Source: Porphyromonadaceae bacterium UBA7555 (GTDB taxonomy: Bacteria; Bacteroidota; Bacteroidia; Bacteroidales; Muribaculaceae). Taken from it: a DNA stretch of 54,507 nt. Location: assembly GCA_002478045.1 (NCBI GenBank), contig DLLT01000048.1:1-54507 (forward strand). The letters are read 5' to 3'. The notes under the pieces were generated by a model. That model had not been told where the DNA came from. It saw nothing but the letters and a program-made list of their open reading frames with translations, and searched no databases. This document shows, piece after piece, positions 33,492 to 41,727 of this stretch. The translations under genes were made by a program, and so were the position numbers. Position 1 is the first letter of the stretch, and every line of letters starts with the position of its first letter.

Positions 33492-34652
33492 TTATGATTC
33501 TTTCTGGACACTAAGCCGCCGCCATTTTTGGATCAAGGCGGACATATCATCGGGGATGGGCGACTCGAAGAACATCGGCTGACGTGTCACCGGATGGACA
33601 AACCCCAGTGTGCGCGCATGCAGTGCCTGTCTCGGGCATATTTCCATACAGTTGGCAATAAAGTGGTTGTATGATGCCGAGCGAAGTCCGCGTAATATTT
33701 GGTCGCCGCCATAACGCGCATCATTGAACAGCGGATGTCCAAGATGCTTCATGTGTACTCGTATTTGGTGTGTGCGTCCGGTTTCGAGAACACAACGTAC
33801 CACCGAGACATATCCTAAGTCTTCAACAGTATGGTAATGCGTGACGGCGTGCTTGCCGTGTTCGGCATCGGTTACGGCCATTTGCAAACGATCACGCACA
33901 TTTCGGCCTATGTAGGTATCAACTGTGCCATCGGGCGGCGACGGTACGCCCCATACCACAGCTACGTATTCGCGCCGTGTGGTCTTGGCAAAAAACTGCC
34001 TACCGAGAGCTGTCTTGGCATCAGGCGTCTTGGCCACGACCAGCAACCCGGATGTATCCTTGTCAATACGGTGCACAAGACCCATACGTGGATCCGAGGC
34101 ATCGTATCCCGGGATGTTGCGAAAATGCCACGCCAAGGCATTGACCAGTGTGCCGTCGTAATTGCCATGGCCCGGATGTACGACCATGCCCGCCGGCTTA
34201 TTGACCACCAGCACGGTATCGTCTTCATACACGATATCCAGCGGAATATCCTGGGCCACAATCTCGAAGGTGTGGCGCGGACGGTCCATAACTATCTGCA
34301 CGACATCCAATGGCTTGATGCGGTAATTGGACTTGACGGGGCGGCCGTTGACCCATATACACCCGGCATCGGCAGCCATCTGTATACGGTTGCGCGAGGC
34401 ATGCTCCATACGCAGCACCAAAAATTTGTCTATGCGTACCAATTGCTGACCCTTGTCAGCTACAAAACGGAAATGCTCGTACATTCCGCCCGGTTGCAGG
34501 CCTTGCTCATCACCTGCATCGCTATCGCCGACGCCGTCCTCGTCTAAGTCTTCGTCAAGGACATCCTCATCTTCCGGAACGAGAAAATCCTCGGTCACGT
34601 CATCTATCGAGCGAAGAAATTCGCCATTGTCGGCCATCTCAATATCGGCCAT
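33492..34652 (-). CDS. RluD-type ribosomal RNA pseudouridine synthase
   Basis: A 386-residue RluA-family enzyme. A Glu/Asp-rich N-terminal extension (about 1-50) precedes an S4 RNA-binding domain (about 65-125). The catalytic domain carries the aspartate motif HRIDKDTSGLLVVAKT near 192-207 and ends with RTHQIRVHMKHLGHPL. RluD modifies 23S rRNA helix 69; the RluA family also includes RluC and others, so the exact target is inferred. It starts 3 nt after the stop of the PASTA gene, as in many Bacteroidales, so the two are co-transcribed. Confidence 0.93.
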   Translation of the reverse strand: MADIEMADNGEFLRSIDDVTEDFLVPEDEDVLDEDLDEDGVGDSDAGDEQGLQPGGMYEHFRFVADKGQQLVRIDKFLVLRMEHASRNRIQMAADAGCIWVNGRPVKSNYRIKPLDVVQIVMDRPRHTFEIVAQDIPLDIVYEDDTVLVVNKPAGMVVHPGHGNYDGTLVNALAWHFRNIPGYDASDPRMGLVHRIDKDTSGLLVVAKTPDAKTALGRQFFAKTTRREYVAVVWGVPSPPDGTVDTYIGRNVRDRLQMAVTDAEHGKHAVTHYHTVEDLGYVSVVRCVLETGRTHQIRVHMKHLGHPLFNDARYGGDQILRGLRSASYNHFIANCMEICPRQALHARTLGFVHPVTRQPMFFESPIPDDMSALIQKWRRLSVQKES

Positions 34653-34655
34653 AGT

Positions 34656-35357
34656 TCAGTCGAACATCGAGGGTGAATCGTCCGGTTGTTCGACATCCTC
34701 CGAACTTTGAGTGTCGGTACTATCGGCCAATACGGCATTGACGGCATCGTCTATGGTCTCATAGACCGGATTTGCAGCCTTACCCACTTCCAAAACTATT
34801 GTTGCTGTCACCGGAATTTTGTCTCCAAGCTTTATGAGCTTGCCGTCCGCTTTGATGGACAGGACGAGATCTTCATAATCGCTTGGCACCAAAATCATAT
34901 GTATATTGCGTATACCCTGCGACTTAAGGTAAGACACGGCTTGCTTGCTCGAGGTGTCGGTCAAGGGCACATCCAGCACAAACTGCTGTGGCGAGAAAGA
35001 CACTATGGTCAGGTAGACCTCGCGTCCGGGCTTGACAACGGCTCCGGGCTTGGGATATACGTCCACGACCTGACCCGGGCGCTTGCTCAGGTCATAGATG
35101 CTGTCGCCGATGATTGTCTGCAAGTCGGCCTCGTCCAGCACCGCCATAGCCTCGTCATATGTCAAGTCCTTGACATTGGGAACCACTGTCTTGGCTCCAT
35201 GATGTGTCCATAGGTCTACAAAAAGCAGGCCTATGTATACCATCACCGGAACGGCGACAACCATCAATATTGCGTTGCTCAAAATGGGGTGCTGCTTCCA
35301 CAGCCGCTTGGCCAGGCCTTGCACCTTGTTGCTTGGATGCGTGTTTCTGTCTGTCAT
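34656..35357 (-). CDS. PASTA-domain membrane protein
   Basis: A 233-residue bitopic protein. A basic cytoplasmic segment precedes one membrane helix (about 27-49), followed by two PASTA-like domains facing the periplasm (about 55-120: VVPNVKDLTYDEAMAVLDEA...VYPKPGAVVKPGREVYLTI; about 124-200). An acidic C-terminal tail closes it. PASTA domains bind peptidoglycan precursors or mediate envelope contacts; here there is no kinase domain. The start at 35357 is decided by the promoter at 35412-35442, which an upstream start at 35414 would overlap. It is followed at once by the RluD-type gene. Confidence 0.9.
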   Translation of the reverse strand: MTDRNTHPSNKVQGLAKRLWKQHPILSNAILMVVAVPVMVYIGLLFVDLWTHHGAKTVVPNVKDLTYDEAMAVLDEADLQTIIGDSIYDLSKRPGQVVDVYPKPGAVVKPGREVYLTIVSFSPQQFVLDVPLTDTSSKQAVSYLKSQGIRNIHMILVPSDYEDLVLSIKADGKLIKLGDKIPVTATIVLEVGKAANPVYETIDDAVNAVLADSTDTQSSEDVEQPDDSPSMFD

Positions 35358-35411
35358 TGTTCGAATAGTGCTGGGTGTCACGAACGCCCCAGAGCGTCCG
35401 TTTGTATCATA

Positions 35412-35442
35412 CAAAGGTACAAATATATCCTAATACATCAAA
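35412..35442 (-). promoter_or_regulatory. Promoter of the PASTA-RluD operon
   Basis: Minus strand: TTTG (35442-35439), a 19-nt spacer, TACCTTTG (35419-35412), a full consensus match. A second -7-like box TATATTTG (35427-35420) directly adjoins it. The leader is about 50 nt. Confidence 0.75.
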
Positions 35443-35467
35443 ATCCAATAAAAACTGCCGCATTTTT

Positions 35468-35501
35468 CGGCATCGCGAATGCCGGGATTTTAGTATTTTT
35501 G
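35468..35501 (+). promoter_or_regulatory. Probable bioD promoter with inverted repeat
   Basis: The -7 box is TATTTTTG (35494-35501). A clear -33 TTTG is missing. An inverted repeat CGGCAT-CGCGA-ATGCCG (35468-35484) takes the spacer/-33 position and could be an operator. It does not resemble the known BirA operator. Confidence 0.5.
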
Positions 35502-35601
35502 CAGACATAATCGCGCAATTCCGATTTTGTAAGCCTGCAATGGAGGCATACACACGGATATGCGCACAACCATTTGAACAACTACACACATATTTCACAC
35601 T

Positions 35602-36246
35602 ATGGGAAAAAGTATATTCGTAAGCGGCATCGACACCGATGCAGGCAAAACATACGCCACCGCATGGCTACTGCGCCAATATGCCTCGAAAGGCATACGC
35701 GCCATCAGCCAGAAGTTCATACAAACCGGTAATGTCGGCCACAGCGAAGACATTGATGCTCACCGCCGTCTCAGCGGCACCGGGATGCTGCCCGAAGATG
35801 CCGAAGGGCTCACCGCACCGGTGATATATCCCTTCCCGGCTTCGGCACAATTGGCGGCACGTCTCGATGGTGACCGCCCTATTCCCTTGGACCGCATCGA
35901 CGAAACACGTGCCGAGCTCGAGCGGCGCTATGACATCGTTCTCGTCGAAGGTGCCGGAGGACTAATGGTGCCTATTACGGACGACTTTATGGCTATAGAC
36001 TATGCCGTCACGCGTCATTTGCCCATAGCCTTGGTCACCAACAGCAGATTGGGCTCCATTAATCACACCGTACTGTCGCTCGAAGCTATAGCCTCGCGCG
36101 GCATACGATTGGACTGCGTATTGTACAATACCTTCTTGGATTCTACCGACCGTCTTATTGCCGAGGACACACGTGCGTTCATCGGACGATATGTCGCGCA
36201 CCACTTTCCCGGCACTCCGATATACGATGTCCCCACCTTACAATGA
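35602..36246 (+). CDS. bioD: Dethiobiotin synthetase BioD
   Basis: A 214-residue P-loop enzyme that closes the ureido ring of dethiobiotin from DAPA, CO2 and ATP. The loop is GIDTDAGKT (9-17). QKFIQTG, then VEGAGGLMVPI with the catalytic glutamate, and TNSRLGSINHT follow. It is monocistronic, 9.6 kb from the BioG-BioC gene. The usual bioA, bioB and bioF are not in the window, so the pathway is scattered in this genome. Confidence 0.96.
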   Translation: MGKSIFVSGIDTDAGKTYATAWLLRQYASKGIRAISQKFIQTGNVGHSEDIDAHRRLSGTGMLPEDAEGLTAPVIYPFPASAQLAARLDGDRPIPLDRIDETRAELERRYDIVLVEGAGGLMVPITDDFMAIDYAVTRHLPIALVTNSRLGSINHTVLSLEAIASRGIRLDCVLYNTFLDSTDRLIAEDTRAFIGRYVAHHFPGTPIYDVPTLQ

Positions 36247-36291
36247 CCGTCCGCGACAGACAACATTGACCCGGAACTCCACCAAATACGA

Positions 36292-36325
36292 CAGAGCGCA
36301 GACGTCATACGGCGTCTGCGCTCTG
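36292..36325. terminator. Bidirectional terminator between bioD and the skp-like gene
   Basis: CAGAGCGCAGACG (36292-36304) pairs perfectly with 36313-36325 across the loop TCATACGG. This 13-bp GC-rich stem sits between two convergent genes, 46 nt after bioD and 21 nt from the skp-like stop. Confidence 0.8.
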
Positions 36326-36345
36326 CATTATTAATGAGGAGGTGT

Positions 36346-36843
36346 TTACTTCACGCCCAGTTTGGCCTTGACATCGGCGGTGATATCCTTGACATCGGTG
36401 CCAACGTATACAGGCAGTTCTTTCTGGAAGATGAAAGTGTATCCACCTTCCTGACCTACGGCCTTGATGGCTTCTTGTATTTTTGTTTCGATGGGAGCCA
36501 GAAGAGTTTGCTGCTGTTTCTGCAGATCCTGCTGAGCGGTCTGACGGAACTGCTGCATCTTCTGATCAAGTTCCTGAAGTTCTTTTTCGCGACGTTCCTT
36601 GATGGCTGCGGGCGTATCGGCTGCCAGTTGTTGATATTCGCCGAACTGCTTGTTGAATTCGTCCTGCAGTTTTTTGAACTCGTCTTCGTATTTTTTGCTG
36701 GCTTCGGAGAGCTGATTGTTGGCCGCTGTAGACTCGGGCATAGCGGTGAAAATGCTGTTAGCGTCTACTACGCCGAACTTCTGAGCAGCGGCGGGAAGGG
36801 CAATGGCCACAGCGGCCAGAGCGATTGCGATTTTCTTAATCAT
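36346..36843 (-). CDS. OmpH/Skp-family periplasmic chaperone (second of a tandem pair)
   Basis: A 165-residue exported protein with a signal peptide (about 1-20, cleaved after AAAQA). It starts KFGVVDANSIFTAMPE as in Skp/OmpH. A long Lys/Glu/Gln-rich coiled-coil hairpin spans about 40-120, and the conserved tail is GGYTFIFQKELPVYVG. Skp trimers hold unfolded outer-membrane proteins for delivery to the Bam complex. It is the last gene of the bamA operon, 81 nt after its paralogue. Confidence 0.93.
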   Translation of the reverse strand: MIKKIAIALAAVAIALPAAAQKFGVVDANSIFTAMPESTAANNQLSEASKKYEDEFKKLQDEFNKQFGEYQQLAADTPAAIKERREKELQELDQKMQQFRQTAQQDLQKQQQTLLAPIETKIQEAIKAVGQEGGYTFIFQKELPVYVGTDVKDITADVKAKLGVK

Positions 36844-36924
36844 AATGTTTTTGGGTGGTTATAAGTTTTTTGTTATAAATTTTCCGTTTGATTGTTTATG
36901 AGGATCTTTGTCGAGCGGACAATA

Positions 36925-37446
36925 TTATTTGGAGGTAGCATATCCCATCTTAGCCAGGACATCGTTGCTTACATCTATTTGGGGCGATGCATATATGATG
37001 TTCGAAGATGAAGCGCGGTCAAATATTGCTTGAAATCCGCGTTCTTGGGATAGTTTCTTAACGGCATTGTATACATCGTCTTGTATGGGCTTGAGCAGGC
37101 TTTCACGCTTTTTCTCCAGTTCTCCTTGCGGACCGAAGTACTTGTAGCGTAATTCTGTAACCTCTTTCTCCTTGGTCACAATTTCTTCTTCGCGCTTCTT
37201 GACCTGTTCCTCGGTCAGGAAAACTTTGTCTGCCAAGTATGATTGATAGAGATTTTCGGCCTCCTTGCTTTTGTTTTCGACTTCTTTCTGCCAGCGTTGT
37301 GACAGTTGGTTGAGTTGTTCGTTTGCCATCTCGTAGGAGGGCACATTTTTCAAAATGTACTCCATATCAATGAGTGCAAACTTCTGCGCAGAAACGCCCA
37401 AGGTGGCGGCTGCGATTACGAGTAATGTCAGGAGTGTTCGTTTCAT
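36925..37446 (-). CDS. OmpH/Skp-family periplasmic chaperone (first of a tandem pair)
   Basis: A 173-residue exported protein with a signal peptide (1-20, ending VSA). QKFALIDMEYILKNVPSYE opens the Skp-like fold, a charged coiled coil spans about 45-125, and GFQAIFDRASSSNIIYASP ends it. It shares fold and motifs with the next gene but has diverged well, so the two probably have distinct clients or form separate trimers. It lies 76 nt after bamA. Confidence 0.93.
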   Translation of the reverse strand: MKRTLLTLLVIAAATLGVSAQKFALIDMEYILKNVPSYEMANEQLNQLSQRWQKEVENKSKEAENLYQSYLADKVFLTEEQVKKREEEIVTKEKEVTELRYKYFGPQGELEKKRESLLKPIQDDVYNAVKKLSQERGFQAIFDRASSSNIIYASPQIDVSNDVLAKMGYATSK

Positions 37447-37522
37447 TGTCTTACGATTTGAATGCTATATGTATTTTAGACGATGTTTGTCTCATAAGGT
37501 TTAGCGTCATACGTATGTCTCG

Positions 37523-40147
37523 TTAGAATTCTTGTCCGAGGATAAAGTGGAAGTGACTTCCGCCTCGCTCGCCGAAGACCCGGTCAAAGCCGTAGGCCCA
37601 GTCGATACCCATCATACCCACCATCGGGAGGAATATGCGGACACCGACACCTGCGCTGCGCTTTAAGGTGAAGGGATTGAAGTCTTTGACCGAAGTCCAG
37701 GCATTACCGGCCTCGGCAAAGGCCAAGGCATAAATCGTGGTAGTGGGCTGTAGCATGAGCGGGAAGTGAAGCTCAACGCCTAAGCGCGTGTATGCGTAGC
37801 CTTCGCTGCGGTAGGGAGTGAATTGACCGTTGTCGTATCCGCGCAAGGCGATGGTCTCGGTAGCATAAGTGTAGCTGCCGGACATACCGTCACCACCAAC
37901 ATAGAATGTCTCGAAGGGGGTCTTGAGCCATTTGTTGTAGCTGCCCAAAAGACCAATATCGGCACGGGTCATCAAGACGGGTGTCCACGTGCCGTTGGCG
38001 TTGGCCAGCGGGGTATAGGTGCGCGATTTGAAGCGTAGTTTCCAGTATTCTATCCAGCGGTACAATTCCTTTTTGGAGTCCGTGGTGTTTTCTTTGGAGA
38101 GTTTTTCCCAATCTTTATGCCCGGAGAATAGCGATGCGGGAGGTGTCAACTGCAAGTTGAGAGAGAAGGACGAACCGCTACGTGTGTACAGCGGGTTGTC
38201 TATGGACGAACGGGCCAATGTCAAGCCGAGGACTATGGCATTGGAGGTTCCGTTGTTCATATAATAAAGGTATTCCCAGTTTTTGAGGTAGTACCAGTTG
38301 TAGCCCAATTCGGCGGTGAAAGTAAAGTAGTCGTCAGGCCAGTTTAGGCGTTTACCGAAGCCTATGTTTACACCTACCATTTGCAGCACCTTATTGGGGT
38401 CATAAGCATTCTGATAGTTGTAGTTATAGTCGTAGTATCCGCTTGTCCCATATGAACCATAGTAGCTGTAGGCATTTTGCCACTGGCTATTGTAGTACGA
38501 GGAGTTGACACCTGTCTGACGGCTGTAGTATGCAGACACTTGAAGTGAGTTGGGGCGCTTGCCTCCGAACCACGGGTCGAGGAACGACAGCGAGTATGCC
38601 TGATAATAACGGGCATTGGTCTGCGCGCTAATGGTGAATGTCTGACCCTCGCCCTGCGGTATTATGCCTCTGTACGTGCTGGGATGCAGCAGGTTTTTAA
38701 TCGAGAAGTTGGTGAATTTTAGTGAAAGTTTACCGATAATACCGGTCTGACCCCAACCCATTGAGAACTCAATTTGGTCATTGGCTTTGGACTCAAGGTT
38801 GAGGATGATATCCACCGTGCCGTTTTCCTCGTTGGGTTGAATGTCGGGAACCATATTCTCGGGATTGAAGTGTCCGGTCTGGGCAATTTCGCGCAACGAA
38901 CGCATAAGGTCGGACTTGCTGAAGAGCTCGCCGGGCTTGACACGCAATTCGCGGCGCACTACTTTTTCGTAAAGACGATCGTTGCCGTTGATGACGACGT
39001 TATTAATGCGAGCTTGAGGACCCTCCATAACTCGCATTTCCAGCGAAATGCTGTCGCCGTGAATATCTTTTTCAATGGGTACGAGTTGGAAGAATAGATA
39101 TCCATTGTCCATATACAATGAGTTGACGGCATCATCGTCGGTGTTCAGTCGTTTGTTCATGTACTTTTGATTGTAGACATCTCCTGGCTGCATTCCCAAG
39201 ACGCTGTTGAGCACTGCATTGGGATATACTGTATTTCCTACCCAATTGATATCCTTGATGTAGTATTTCTTGCCTTCGTCCACATTAATATAGACGTCTA
39301 CAAGCTTTTCATTGTAAGGTACGACGCTATCGCTCACGATGACGGCATCGCGGTAGCCTTTTTCGTTATACTTTTCGATGATGCGATTGAGGTCGTCTCG
39401 ATAGTCCTGCTCGACAAACTTCTTTTGGCGGAAAAGGTTAACCAACTTGTTTTTCTCGTTGGTCTTTTTCATAGCCCGTTGTATCTGATTGGAGGACAGC
39501 ACTTTATTGCCGGTGATGTAAATTTTGTGCACCTTGACTTTGCTGCGTTTGTCTACGGTAATGTCCACTATCATCTGGTCACGATTGCTGAGGTCTTCAT
39601 GGAGTGTGACAGCGACCTTGGCATTTCCGAAGCCTTTATCGGCAAAATATTTACGTGTAATGCGCTCGATGCGGTTGACGATATTCTGCGTAATTTGATT
39701 GCCTTTCATCAGCTGTAGCATCTTCTGGAGGTCTTCGCGCTCGCCTTTTTTCATTCCGATGTAATTGACTTCGGAAATACGAGGTTGCGTACGCAGTTCC
39801 AACTCGAGCCACGCCTTGTCGCCGCAGGTCTTGAGCACCTTGACGCGAGCCTGAGCAAAGAGGCCCTGTCGCATAAGACGTTTGACGGCATTGCTGAGGT
39901 CACTGCCGGGTATTTCGAGACGATCGCCGACCTTTATGCCTGCATATCCGAGGACGATGAAGTCATCGTATGCCGGAGCTCCGGTGACCTTGATGTCAGC
40001 TATTTCGTAGGTGCGCGGCATAGCACTGAATACCACTGTCGGGTTGTATATGGTGTCAGTGCTGTTGGTCGCGGACTGGGCAGCCACCGATGGACAAGCC
40101 ATTGCGGAAGCCAATGCCAGTAGAAGTGTCAGAAGGTTCTTGCGCAT
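37523..40147 (-). CDS. bamA: Outer-membrane assembly factor BamA
   Basis: An 874-residue Omp85 protein. The signal peptide is about 1-23 (ending VAAQS). Five POTRA-like units lie between about 50 and 445, and a 16-strand barrel fills the rest, with the conserved GGDGMSGSYTY region, LRGYDNGQFTP and a C-terminal ...FHFILGQEF ending in Phe. BamA inserts beta-barrel proteins such as the receptor at the window's left edge. Loops rich in Tyr/Asn (about 545-580: YSYYGSYGTSGYYDYNYN) are unusual surface extensions. The order uppS-bamA-skp-skp is the one expected in this phylum. Confidence 0.96.
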   Translation of the reverse strand: MRKNLLTLLLALASAMACPSVAAQSATNSTDTIYNPTVVFSAMPRTYEIADIKVTGAPAYDDFIVLGYAGIKVGDRLEIPGSDLSNAVKRLMRQGLFAQARVKVLKTCGDKAWLELELRTQPRISEVNYIGMKKGEREDLQKMLQLMKGNQITQNIVNRIERITRKYFADKGFGNAKVAVTLHEDLSNRDQMIVDITVDKRSKVKVHKIYITGNKVLSSNQIQRAMKKTNEKNKLVNLFRQKKFVEQDYRDDLNRIIEKYNEKGYRDAVIVSDSVVPYNEKLVDVYINVDEGKKYYIKDINWVGNTVYPNAVLNSVLGMQPGDVYNQKYMNKRLNTDDDAVNSLYMDNGYLFFQLVPIEKDIHGDSISLEMRVMEGPQARINNVVINGNDRLYEKVVRRELRVKPGELFSKSDLMRSLREIAQTGHFNPENMVPDIQPNEENGTVDIILNLESKANDQIEFSMGWGQTGIIGKLSLKFTNFSIKNLLHPSTYRGIIPQGEGQTFTISAQTNARYYQAYSLSFLDPWFGGKRPNSLQVSAYYSRQTGVNSSYYNSQWQNAYSYYGSYGTSGYYDYNYNYQNAYDPNKVLQMVGVNIGFGKRLNWPDDYFTFTAELGYNWYYLKNWEYLYYMNNGTSNAIVLGLTLARSSIDNPLYTRSGSSFSLNLQLTPPASLFSGHKDWEKLSKENTTDSKKELYRWIEYWKLRFKSRTYTPLANANGTWTPVLMTRADIGLLGSYNKWLKTPFETFYVGGDGMSGSYTYATETIALRGYDNGQFTPYRSEGYAYTRLGVELHFPLMLQPTTTIYALAFAEAGNAWTSVKDFNPFTLKRSAGVGVRIFLPMVGMMGIDWAYGFDRVFGERGGSHFHFILGQEF

Positions 40148-40184
40148 ATATGTATGAATGCTGTAAGCCGTATATTATTGCTTT

Positions 40185-41009
40185 TTATATGGTCTCGACA
40201 GGGGCGTTCAAGGCGTCCGCATCGGTGATATTCTCGTGTGTAGTCGATGCTTTGCGTGCTTGTTCGCCGGTGAGCCCGAAGCGACGCTCGCGTAGCATAT
40301 ATTTATGTATTATTTCTTCGAACTCAGCCGTTGAGAATGCAGGCCAGTATGTGTCGGTTACAAAGATTTCGGCATAAGCGGCCTGCCACAGCAGGAAATT
40401 GCTAAGTCGCATATCCCCACCGGTGCGTATGACAATGTCCGGATCTGGATACTGTGCCGTGGCAAGATATGAGCCTACGGTTTTCTCGTTAACCGATGGT
40501 GCATCCAGTGTTCCGGCAGCGGCGTCTATGGCTATACGTCGTGCAGCCTGAGCTATCTCCCAGCGCGATGAATAACTTATGGCCAAAATGACTGTAAGTC
40601 CTGTGCATGCTTCCGTATCGGCCATACACTTGTCCAGGCGTTCCATCGCAAATGCCGGAATGCGGCCACGATCGCCTATAAGGCGCAAGCGGACGTTGTT
40701 GCGTATCATTTCGGGAGTTTCTTGTTCTATGGCCGAAACTATCAAGTGCATGAGCATACCCACTTCTTCAGGCGGACGGTTCCAGTTCTCGGTGCTGAAG
40801 GTGTATAGCGTCAGGAACTTTATACCCATATCCGAGGCAGCCTGTGTGATGCGGTGCACCGTGACAACACCTTCGGCATGGCCGGCCGAACGATCTAACC
40901 CTTGTGCCAGCGCCCATCGTCCGTTGCCGTCCATGATGACGGCCACGTGTCGGGGCAGAGTGTTGGTGGCTGTGGTGGTCATTGCTGTATCTATTTGTTC
41001 AATCGACAT
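40185..41009 (-). CDS. uppS: Isoprenyl transferase / undecaprenyl diphosphate synthase UppS
   Basis: A 274-residue cis-prenyltransferase. The catalytic aspartate is in VAVIMDGNGRWA near residue 27, followed by TLYTFSTENWNRP and the C-terminal RTGGDMRLSNFLLWQAAYAE. It extends farnesyl diphosphate to the C55 carrier lipid for wall and polysaccharide synthesis. The first Met overlaps the DUF6089 stop by 11 nt; a second Met at 40982 is also reasonable. bamA follows 37 nt later, placing carrier-lipid and outer-membrane assembly genes on one transcript. Confidence 0.96.
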   Translation of the reverse strand: MSIEQIDTAMTTTATNTLPRHVAVIMDGNGRWALAQGLDRSAGHAEGVVTVHRITQAASDMGIKFLTLYTFSTENWNRPPEEVGMLMHLIVSAIEQETPEMIRNNVRLRLIGDRGRIPAFAMERLDKCMADTEACTGLTVILAISYSSRWEIAQAARRIAIDAAAGTLDAPSVNEKTVGSYLATAQYPDPDIVIRTGGDMRLSNFLLWQAAYAEIFVTDTYWPAFSTAEFEEIIHKYMLRERRFGLTGEQARKASTTHENITDADALNAPVETI

Positions 41010-41727
41010 AATGGCATGTCTCGCAGCGGCGTCCGAACTCGTAGGTGACGCCTATCTGAAAACGCGAGTACCAGTCGTTGTTTTTGACAAAGGATGATTT
41101 AATATGATGTAAGTCGCTGAGTTTCTCTCCGTCTATATGGTCGCCGAAGGCCTTAACCATCACGAAAGAGGCACTCAAATTCCATCGCTCGTTTAGTTTG
41201 TAGCGGACACCGAAGCCCATAGGCAGCGTAGGTGCCCATGCCGTATAGCCGTCACAACGTGCCATACACAGGCCCACTCCGAGGGTCAGATATGGTGTCC
41301 ATCGCTTCAGTTTCTTATAGGTCTCGCCTATGCCATAGCTGAAGAAATTGAACTCGACATTGCCTTCAAGGTCGTAGACTTGACTTTTGAAGGAATAAGT
41401 GGCTCCATCGGGCAGTACATTGTCCATACCCGATGTATCACCACTCAGAGTCTGTATTCCCAAACGGCCACCGAAATTCCAACGGCTGTCATATTGATAG
41501 GCAAAAAGGCCTGAAGCCGTAAATCCGGGATGCTTGAAAAGGTTGGTAGAGGCGTCACCCAGATACCCGCTCATACCAACGGAAAGGCCGGCGCTGAATT
41601 TGTAAGGCGTCTCCTGAGCATATATCAAGGATGTGGACAGGCATACAAAGACTATGGCCGAGCATAATGTTCGGCACCACCGCCATGGGCGGCACAATGA
41701 TTTGTATTGCCGTGTCTCTACAGTCAT
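40999..41727 (-). CDS. DUF6089 outer-membrane beta-barrel protein
   Basis: A 242-residue exported barrel protein. After a signal region (about 1-37) the sequence YKFSAGLSVGMSGYLGDASTN and the alternating strands (FGGRLGIQTLSGDT; YDLEGNVEFNFFSYG; YLTLGVGL) match the DUF6089 family, which in Bacteroidales sits next to uppS and bamA. Its role is unknown; the position suggests an envelope-assembly link. Its ATG directly abuts the stop of the DUF6242 gene. Confidence 0.87.
   Translation of the reverse strand: MTVETRQYKSLCRPWRWCRTLCSAIVFVCLSTSLIYAQETPYKFSAGLSVGMSGYLGDASTNLFKHPGFTASGLFAYQYDSRWNFGGRLGIQTLSGDTSGMDNVLPDGATYSFKSQVYDLEGNVEFNFFSYGIGETYKKLKRWTPYLTLGVGLCMARCDGYTAWAPTLPMGFGVRYKLNERWNLSASFVMVKAFGDHIDGEKLSDLHHIKSSFVKNNDWYSRFQIGVTYEFGRRCETCHYVD

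Noticed and set aside
35455..35601. BirA-type biotin operator upstream of bioD
   Set aside because: No TTGTAAACC-N14/15-GGTTTACAA-like dyad is present; only the unrelated CGGCAT inverted repeat.
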